A DNA stretch of 18,176 bases from JBKJUK01 sp046590705 (lineage in GTDB: Bacteria; Acidobacteriota; Thermoanaerobaculia; Gp7-AA8). Of this stretch, positions 13,187 to 18,176 are shown piece after piece; position 1 is the stretch's first letter, and every line of letters begins with the position of its first letter. The translations under genes and the position numbers were made by a program. The stretch spans positions 1 through 18,176 of the forward strand of contig JBKJUK010000349.1 in assembly GCA_046590705.1 (NCBI GenBank), given 5' to 3'. A model generated the notes under the pieces. That model was not told the DNA's origin. It did no database searches and worked only from the letters and a program-made list of their open reading frames with translations.

Positions 13187-14212
13187 ATGAAGAAACTCGC
13201 CCCTCTAATCTTGACGCTTTCAACCGCACTCTTTCTACCCAGCTGCAGCAGTGCCACCTGCCCCACGCCCACTCCTGTAGGTGTCCTGAAGCCTCCGCCG
13301 GCCAGTCCTGTGAGTACGGCCTTCGAAACCGGTGCCGCCAGGTTCGAGGTCGACTCGTATGAGATCACCCTCGTCGACCAGAAACGCTCGCGAACGCTGG
13401 TGACGACCGTCTATGAGCCGCAGGGAAATGCGACGTCTCTTCCGCTGATCATCTTCTCCCACGGCCTCGGCAGTTCGCGTCGCGGCTACGGCTACCTCGG
13501 GCGGGAATGGGCTTCCCGCGGCTACATCGTCGTGCACCCCCAGCATCCCGACAGTGACTCGTCACTCTCGAAGTTCCGCCTGTACCGCGCCGCTTCGGAC
13601 AGAAATGTGTGGCGCAACCGGCCGCTGGACATGACCTTTCTCATCGACGAATTCACGCGTGCACAGAACGGTTCGGCGGACGAAAAGGTGAGCCGCCTGG
13701 CGCGGCGGATGAACCTCGAGAAGATCGGCGTTGGTGGACATTCATATGGGGCCTACACCGGACTGGTAGCGACAGGAACACTGATCGACTTTCCTGCGCA
13801 GAAAGATGTCAGCTTCGACGACGATCGGATCGATGCGGTGGTCGCGCTGTCTTCTCCGAGGTTGCGAGGAGCGGAGGATGCTGCCGCGTATGCACGCGTA
13901 TCTACACCGATCCTGCACATGACCGGCACAGTCGATAACTCGCCGATCTTCAAAACCAGAGCGTGTCATCGAAGAATCCCGTTCGACTGGATCCCGGCCT
14001 CGAACCAGTACCTGGTCACCATCGACGGTGCGGGACATGGATCGTTCTCCGATCTCGTCGATAAGGCGCCGCCGGAGAATCTGGAGAGGACCCACAACCT
14101 CACCCTTTCATTCAGTAACGCCTTCTGGGACGCCTATCTTCGCGGCGACGCAGTTGCCAGACAGTGGCTCGATCGGGTAGTGCCTGCAGAGGCCGTGGTC
14201 GAACGGAAGTAA
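13187..14212 (+). CDS. Lipoprotein alpha/beta-hydrolase
   Basis: The protein has 341 residues. A signal peptide with lipobox LPSC (Cys20) anchors it in the envelope. The alpha/beta-hydrolase core follows a Pro-rich linker: oxyanion-side HG in IIFSHGLGSSRRGYG (about 88-102), nucleophile elbow GHSYG (Ser186), acid Asp250 in HMTGTVDNSP, and His284 in IDGAGHGSF. The layout resembles dienelactone-hydrolase and platelet-activating-factor-acetylhydrolase or polyester-hydrolase relatives, so an esterase of bulky or extracellular substrates is likely, but the substrate is not given by sequence. The ATG at 13187 has a strong Shine-Dalgarno sequence (AAGGGGA, 13174-13180). The open frame runs further upstream only through repeats. 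It is followed after 49 nt by the marC-like gene, which has its own promoter. Confidence 0.93.
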   Translation: MKKLAPLILTLSTALFLPSCSSATCPTPTPVGVLKPPPASPVSTAFETGAARFEVDSYEITLVDQKRSRTLVTTVYEPQGNATSLPLIIFSHGLGSSRRGYGYLGREWASRGYIVVHPQHPDSDSSLSKFRLYRAASDRNVWRNRPLDMTFLIDEFTRAQNGSADEKVSRLARRMNLEKIGVGGHSYGAYTGLVATGTLIDFPAQKDVSFDDDRIDAVVALSSPRLRGAEDAAAYARVSTPILHMTGTVDNSPIFKTRACHRRIPFDWIPASNQYLVTIDGAGHGSFSDLVDKAPPENLERTHNLTLSFSNAFWDAYLRGDAVARQWLDRVVPAEAVVERK

Positions 14213-14214
14213 AT

Positions 14215-14242
14215 GGGGCCGGGGTCGGGGGGCCGGGGGCCG
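14215..14242. repeat. Heptamer tract (GGGGCCG, complement of CCCCCGG type)
   Basis: Four units, GGGGCCG, GGGTCGG, GGGGCCG, GGGGCCG, lie between the hydrolase stop and the marC-like promoter. The unit is the complement, in rotation, of the heptamer at 36-56 and 7142-7155. It lies where a -35 box would be for the -10 at 14249. Confidence 0.85.
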
Positions 14243-14248
14243 GGGCGT

Positions 14249-14254
14249 TATAGT
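14249..14254 (+). promoter_or_regulatory. -10 element of a probable leaderless marC-like gene
   Basis: TATAGT ends 7 nt before the ATG at 14262, and there is no Shine-Dalgarno sequence. The spacing matches the other four cases in the window. Confidence 0.55.
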
Positions 14255-14261
14255 TCACGCC

Positions 14262-14846
14262 ATGGATACTTTCTCCGCCGGCATCGCTCTCTTCCTGGTC
14301 CTCGACCCGATCGGCAATGTTCCGTTTTTCCTCTCTGTACTGAGCCGCGTCCCGCCTGAGCGCCGGCAGCGTGTGCTGCTTCGCGAGCTGATGATCGCCT
14401 ACGCCACGCTGGTCGGATTTCTCTTTCTGGGTCGCTACTTCGTGGCGTTCCTTCGCCTCAAGCAGGAATCGATCAGCGTTGCGGGCGGGGTGATTCTTTT
14501 TCTCATCGCGTTGCGAATGGTTTTCCCGAAACATGACCCGGACCGGGAGGGAGGCGACCGCGAACCGCTGGTGGTACCGCTGGCCATCCCCGGTGTAGCG
14601 GGACCTTCGGCGCTGGCGATGCTGCTGCTGCTCTCGAACTCGCAGCCGCACCGTCAGATGGAGTGGCTCATCGCGCTGACTGCGGCATGGAGCATCACGG
14701 CGATCGTATTACTCGCTTCGCCACTCATTTATCGACTGCTGAAAGAGAGCGGACTCGCTGCCATGGAGCGCCTGATGGGAATGATTCTCGTAGCCATGGC
14801 CGTGCAGATGTTTCTCGACGGTTTCGGCGCCTTTCTGAAGCGCTGA
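14262..14846 (+). CDS. MarC/UPF0056 family integral membrane protein
   Basis: The protein has 194 residues and about six membrane helices. The diagnostic motifs are near the N-terminus (LVLDPIGNVPFFLSVL) and in the middle (VPLAIPGVAGPSALAMLLLL), with the usual 'SVAGGVILFLIALRM' helix between them and the closing 'ERLMGMILVAMAVQMFLDGF' helix. The length is normal for the family (about 190-220 residues). MarC was once linked to multiple antibiotic resistance, but that link was not upheld and the transported substrate, if any, is unknown; some relatives are annotated as neutral amino acid transporters. The gene starts at a leaderless-type ATG right after a -10 box and heptamer tract. Confidence 0.95.
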   Translation: MDTFSAGIALFLVLDPIGNVPFFLSVLSRVPPERRQRVLLRELMIAYATLVGFLFLGRYFVAFLRLKQESISVAGGVILFLIALRMVFPKHDPDREGGDREPLVVPLAIPGVAGPSALAMLLLLSNSQPHRQMEWLIALTAAWSITAIVLLASPLIYRLLKESGLAAMERLMGMILVAMAVQMFLDGFGAFLKR

Positions 14847-14885
14847 AATCACGCAAGTGACACGTCGCGCGTCGTCGAAAATGCC

Positions 14886-14917
14886 AAAGAAAAAGGCCTC
14901 CCTTGCGGGAGACCTTT
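14886..14917 (-). terminator. Intrinsic terminator of the DUF1573 gene
   Basis: A stem of AAAGG-C-CTCCC with GGGAG-A-CCTTT (14892-14917) and a TTGC loop is followed on the minus strand by a T-rich run (TTTTTCTTT, 14894-14886). It lies 79 nt beyond the stop of the DUF1573 gene on that strand. The plus-strand side has only three Ts, so its use by the marC-like gene is doubtful. Confidence 0.75.
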
Positions 14918-14995
14918 CAACGATTCATTCTTCTGGCCTTCGCGGGGGCGAACTGCGCTCGCCCGCTCTTCCGGCCGTTGGTCGATGGACAGGGG

Positions 14996-16108
14996 CTACT
15001 TCGAAACTGCTGGACCAGCGGCCTTCACCACACCTTTCAGAGGAACGGTGACGGTCGGGTTCAATGAATCGTTGGTGTAGATGGTGAGTTTGCCATCGAG
15101 TTCGCCCGCGGCTGCTTTGTCTTTCACCACGACGATGACTTCGTACTTGCCCGGATCGGAAAGCATTCTGCTCTGAGCGGACACCAGGTTCGGAAGCGAT
15201 GACTCGACGCGAGTCACTTTGAAGTCTGCTGGCGTGATCTTGTTCATCGTCTGGAGCAAGATCGTACGCGTGGCGCTGTCATCGCCCGGTGCCACTTCGC
15301 CGAAGTTGAGAATCGACGGCGCAACGGTGTAGCGGGGACGAACGACACCGGTGAGGCTCACCTGATACTCAGGCTGGAATTTGGAATTCGTGAACAGCAT
15401 GACCTTCTCGGCGACAGGTCCGATGGTGGTCGACGGCCCGCCGAAAGTCACGGAGACCTTGTACTGATTCTGATTGAGGCGACCGGCCTGAACGCGATCT
15501 TCAGCCTTCTCGATCTTGGAGTAGTTCACTTTCACATACTCACCAGGAACCTCAACCTTCGTGATTTCAAAGGGTGCCTCTTCCTCGGAGTAAACGGTGA
15601 AGGTCTTGGTATCGACATCGCCCTGCAGCACGTTGAAGCGAAGGAAGCCGGCCGGGAATGCTTCGACGTAAGGCTTGACGATGGCCTGAATCGTGAGCTG
15701 CATGGTCGGGGCGTCCGCATCATTGGTCTGAATGGTGACTGCCTTTGAGATTGGGCCTGAAAACTGTTTGGTGTCGACGTGAGCAGTGACTTTTCCACTG
15801 GCTCCCGGCTTGATCACCTTATCGAAGTCGGCCACGGTGCAGCCGCATCCCGGCTGCACGCTGAGAATCTGCAGATCGCTCTTGCCGTCGTTCTTCACAG
15901 TGAATGACCAGTCCAGCATCGAGCCTTTCGGGACGGTGCCGAAGTCCTTGATCGGTTCGGCCACGGAGAGTTTCGGAGTCGATACGGCGGCTGTTTTCTT
16001 GACGGTGGCCGCTTTTTTGGCAGGTTTGGTTTCGGCCGCGAATACGGAGAGCGAGGTGGCGAGTGTGCCGACCAGCGCCATTGAGACGAGATTGCGCGTT
16101 GATGACAT
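14996..16108 (-). CDS. Secreted DUF1573 protein
   Basis: The protein has 370 residues. A Sec signal peptide (1-24, ending VFA-AE) is followed by a Lys/Ala-rich linker and a DUF1573 domain at about 48-135. Its signature runs FGTVPKGSMLDWSFTVKNDGKSDLQILSV in outline, then PGCGCTVADF and a second beta-sandwich half ending VTIQTNDADAP. Further Ig-like beta repeats follow, each with a 'NFGEV' or 'IYTNDSLNP' type motif (about 260-365), so the protein is a string of Ig/ASH-like domains. Such domains occur in envelope proteins of many phyla, and the exact role is unknown. The ATG at 16108 has GGAGG 9 nt before it. It is divergent from mpl across a 186-bp gap in which no promoter is clear. Confidence 0.92.
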   Translation of the reverse strand: MSSTRNLVSMALVGTLATSLSVFAAETKPAKKAATVKKTAAVSTPKLSVAEPIKDFGTVPKGSMLDWSFTVKNDGKSDLQILSVQPGCGCTVADFDKVIKPGASGKVTAHVDTKQFSGPISKAVTIQTNDADAPTMQLTIQAIVKPYVEAFPAGFLRFNVLQGDVDTKTFTVYSEEEAPFEITKVEVPGEYVKVNYSKIEKAEDRVQAGRLNQNQYKVSVTFGGPSTTIGPVAEKVMLFTNSKFQPEYQVSLTGVVRPRYTVAPSILNFGEVAPGDDSATRTILLQTMNKITPADFKVTRVESSLPNLVSAQSRMLSDPGKYEVIVVVKDKAAAGELDGKLTIYTNDSLNPTVTVPLKGVVKAAGPAVSK

Positions 16109-16294
16109 GTGGTGAGTCCTCCCAGACAGGTGAATCGATATATTCAGCGGTTTCCCTGACGAACATGCCCTGTGAGGGGGTCATTCCCGAAGGGATGGGC
16201 CGTTTGAGAACAGCTGCTGCTTCAGTTGAATGCACGAATTTTGCTGTGGGGCACGCTGAAACCCTGTCACTGTACGAGCTGAAACGAGGAACGA

Positions 16295-17734
16295 ATGCCG
16301 CACTTGAAAGATTTGAGTAAGATCCACAAAGTTTATCTGATCGGCATCTGCGGAACCGCAATGGCGTCGCTGGCCGGAATGCTGAAAGAACGTGGCTTCG
16401 AAGTCACTGGTTCGGACGAGCATGTCTACCCTCCGATGTCCACTTACCTCGAGAGGCTCGGAATCCCGATCCTCGAAGGCTATACGAAACAGCACCTCGA
16501 GACGTTTCGTCCGGACGTCGTAGTCGTCGGAAATGCCGCTGCCATTACCAACCCCGAGGCTGCCGCCGTGCTCGAATTCGACCTGCCATATACGTCGATG
16601 CCCGAGGCCATCTATCACCTGTTTATCAAGGGAAAGCATTCCGTGGTCGTGGCTGGTACGCACGGGAAGACCAGCACCACTTCGCTGCTGGCCTGGATTT
16701 TCGAGGCCGCGGGCCGCGACCCCGGTATGGTCGTCGGCGGAATTCCCGTCAACTTCAACCAGAATTACAAACTCGGCGAAGGCGACGTCTTCGTCATCGA
16801 AGGCGACGAGTACAACACAGCGTTTTTCGACAAGGGACCGAAGTTCCTTCACTACCACGCCAATTCGCTGCTGCTCAACAACATCGAATTCGATCACGCT
16901 GACATCTACGACAGCCTGGAGTCGATCGTGGCGGCCTTCAGGCAGGCAGTTCAGGATGTGGCGCCGGGCGATTCGATCATCGCCAACGGGGACGACGAAG
17001 TAGTGATGAGCCTGAAGGCTGAGGCTAAAGCCAACTGGTACACCTTCGGACTCGATCCCTCCTGCGACATCTACGCGACCGACATCGTTTACTCACCCGA
17101 GGGCACTGAGTTCACCGCACACCGCGGCGGAAGGGAGTGGTTCCGTTTCAAGTCCACACTCTCGGGAGAGCACAACGTGCTCAATGCGCTGGCAAACATC
17201 GAAGTTGCGGCGTTGCGCGGTCTCTCCGCCGAAGAGATTCAGAAAGGTCTGGGCTCCTTCGCCGGCATCAAGCGCAGGATGGAAGTGCGTGGAGTCGAGC
17301 GCGGTGTGACCGTCATCGACGACTTTGCGCATCACCCCACTGCAATTGACACCACGTTGCGCGGCGCCCGGGGACGCTATCCCGATTCGCGTATCTGGGC
17401 TCTCTTCGAGCCGCGCTCGATTTCATCGGGACGCAAAGAATTCGAGGCTGGTTACATGGAGGCATTCAAGCCTGCCCACCGGGTGACCATTGGCCCGATT
17501 TTCCACAAACAGAGATACGAAACCAGATATGGCCTCGACAAAATGATGTCGGTTCCCGCGATCGTAGAGAGCCTCCGCGCGAACGGCGTGGAGACTGACC
17601 ATGTCGAGGACATTGACGAGATCGCGGAACTGGTAGGACGAGAAGCGAAGGACGGCGACGTGGTCCTGGCCATGTCCTCAGGAGCCTTCGAGGGCATCCA
17701 CGAGAAGATTCTGGCAGCCCTGAGACGTTCCTGA
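16295..17734 (+). CDS. mpl: UDP-MurNAc:L-Ala-gamma-D-Glu-meso-DAP ligase (Mpl)
   Basis: This 479-residue Mur-family ligase joins recycled murein tripeptide to UDP-MurNAc in the cytoplasm, re-entering the peptidoglycan pathway; E. coli Mpl is about 457 residues. Three domains are visible: an N-terminal Rossmann-like domain (VYLIGICGTAMASLAGML, about 13-30), an ATP-binding central domain (GTHGKTST, 121-128; EGDEYNTAFFDKGPKF, 169-183; NNIEFDHADIY, 195-205), and a C-terminal domain with GIKRRMEVRG (324-333) and DDFAHHPTAI (342-351). The first-domain GICGTAMASLA form and the EGDEYNTAFFDK motif set Mpl apart from MurC. The ATG at 16295 has GAGGA (16286-16290) before it. It implies a DAP-type wall that is recycled. 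Confidence 0.97.
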   Translation: MPHLKDLSKIHKVYLIGICGTAMASLAGMLKERGFEVTGSDEHVYPPMSTYLERLGIPILEGYTKQHLETFRPDVVVVGNAAAITNPEAAAVLEFDLPYTSMPEAIYHLFIKGKHSVVVAGTHGKTSTTSLLAWIFEAAGRDPGMVVGGIPVNFNQNYKLGEGDVFVIEGDEYNTAFFDKGPKFLHYHANSLLLNNIEFDHADIYDSLESIVAAFRQAVQDVAPGDSIIANGDDEVVMSLKAEAKANWYTFGLDPSCDIYATDIVYSPEGTEFTAHRGGREWFRFKSTLSGEHNVLNALANIEVAALRGLSAEEIQKGLGSFAGIKRRMEVRGVERGVTVIDDFAHHPTAIDTTLRGARGRYPDSRIWALFEPRSISSGRKEFEAGYMEAFKPAHRVTIGPIFHKQRYETRYGLDKMMSVPAIVESLRANGVETDHVEDIDEIAELVGREAKDGDVVLAMSSGAFEGIHEKILAALRRS

Positions 17735-17757
17735 GGATCGGCCCCATCGAACGTTCG

Positions 17758-17939
17758 ACGTCATTCCGATGAGCGACGCATTGACGTAGCGAGCCTGCGC
17801 GGCGTGGCTTGCGAAGAGGAATCTCCGTTCCGCGCCGCGATGGGCGTTCTGTTTCACCGCGTCCGCGCGGATCGGAGATTCCTCTTCGCAGTGAAGGCTG
17901 CGTAGGTCCTGCGACCGCTCGGCTCATCGGAATGACGCC
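17758..17939. repeat. Palindromic repeat family 2, full inverted pair
   Basis: Each arm (17758-17827 and the inverse of 17873-17939) has box A, CGTCATTCCGATGAGC, then 32-36 variable nt, then box B, GCGAAGAGGAATCTCCG. Boxes A and B are identical in the two arms, while the spacers differ. A 45-nt centre separates the arms. It begins 24 nt after the mpl stop codon. A single-arm copy lies at 4473-4540. Confidence 0.92.
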
Positions 17940-18036
17940 TTTTACGAACGCGAACGTTTTCATGCGGGATTGCGACCCGTCTGATGCTGCTCATCGCCGG
18001 TGACCAGACTGTTACCGGCTCATGGTTGAGCCAGTC

Positions 18037-18071
18037 ACATTCAGCATTCATCGTTCAATATTCAGCTTTCC
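18037..18071. repeat. Heptamer tract (NNATTCA type)
   Basis: 7-nt units ACATTCA, GCATTCA, TCGTTCA, ATATTCA, GCTTTCC: TTCA is held at the same phase in four units while the other positions vary. It lies just upstream of the promoter region of the last gene. Confidence 0.65.
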
Positions 18072-18135
18072 GTCATAAACTGCGCTCTTTCCCCTGCCGC
18101 GCTGCGGCTGGGCGCCGTTTGCCGGAGGTGTCTGT

Positions 18136-18176
18136 TTGTCTTTGAGTGACGATGCAAAGAACCTGATCGAGAAGAA
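18136..18176 (+). CDS. Start of a gene cut by the window edge
   Basis: A TTG at 18136, with a perfect GGAGGTG (18124-18130) just upstream, opens a frame reading (M)SLSDDAKNLIEK to the window end. Only 13 codons are visible. A second in-frame TTG lies two codons later. The sequence is too short to assign a family. The strong Shine-Dalgarno sequence is the main support. Confidence 0.5.
   Translation, partial: MSLSDDAKNLIEK

Larger units (their letters stand above)
17735..18135. other. 401-bp intergenic gap filled by repeats
   Basis: The gap after mpl holds the family 2 inverted repeat (17758-17939), a heptamer tract (18037-18071) and the start signals of the next gene. TAAACT (18076-18081) fits a -10 pattern, but its -35 partner is weak. 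I see no tRNA, small protein or separate T-tract terminator, so the large hairpin may serve as the mpl 3' end. Confidence 0.6.

Noticed and set aside
17809..18003. Short frames on both strands within 17750-18050
   Set aside because: They are translations of the family 2 inverted repeat and read similar Arg/Ser-rich peptides from both arms.

Overview
The window is an ordinary chromosomal stretch from a GC-rich diderm bacterium. Mpl (recycling of diaminopimelate-type peptidoglycan), two predicted lipoproteins, a Tat-type signal and an SPFH/NfeD pair all fit a Gram-negative envelope. Dense families of short palindromic repeats and 7-bp tandem repeats in the intergenic gaps, together with DUF1573 and DUF1206 proteins, make me lean towards Acidobacteriota or a similar phylum. 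That placement is a guess, because the window has no rRNA or other marker gene. I see no rRNA, tRNA, CRISPR array, transposase, integrase or phage gene.

Layout: 114-2023 (+) holds a small helical protein with its own terminator, then a two-gene unit of a nucleotidyltransferase-fold protein and a SpoIIAA-like small protein. 2198-5703 (-) holds a secreted basic-tailed protein and a lipoprotein that overlap by ATGA, then a DEAD-box RNA helicase of the DeaD/CsdA type. 5795-10391 is a membrane-protein neighbourhood: two bacterial PH-domain (bPH2) proteins overlapping by TGATG, a DUF1206 six-helix protein, a duplicated zinc-ribbon membrane protein on the opposite strand, and an NfeD-SPFH pair. 10606-11072 holds a coiled-coil protein and what looks like the decayed start of a PIN-domain gene. 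11196-12860 (-) is a Tat-exported amidase. 13187-14846 (+) holds a lipoprotein alpha/beta hydrolase and a MarC-family protein. 14996-16108 (-) is a secreted DUF1573 protein. 16295-17734 (+) is mpl. The first codons of another gene run off the right end.

Two patterns cut across the genes. First, five genes (helicase, first bPH2 gene, coiled-coil gene, amidase, MarC) have a -10-like hexamer 6 or 7 nt before the start codon and mostly no Shine-Dalgarno sequence, which suggests leaderless transcripts. Most of the others have a clear Shine-Dalgarno sequence. Second, nearly every intergenic gap over about 150 bp is filled by one of three palindromic repeat families or by heptamer tracts. The same CCCCCGG heptamer occurs at three separate gaps.

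I found no convincing new multi-gene system. The points most worth a second look are the leaderless promoters, the repeat families, the zinc-ribbon protein split across membrane helices, the nucleotidyltransferase/SpoIIAA-like pair, and the PIN remnant next to an intact coiled-coil gene.
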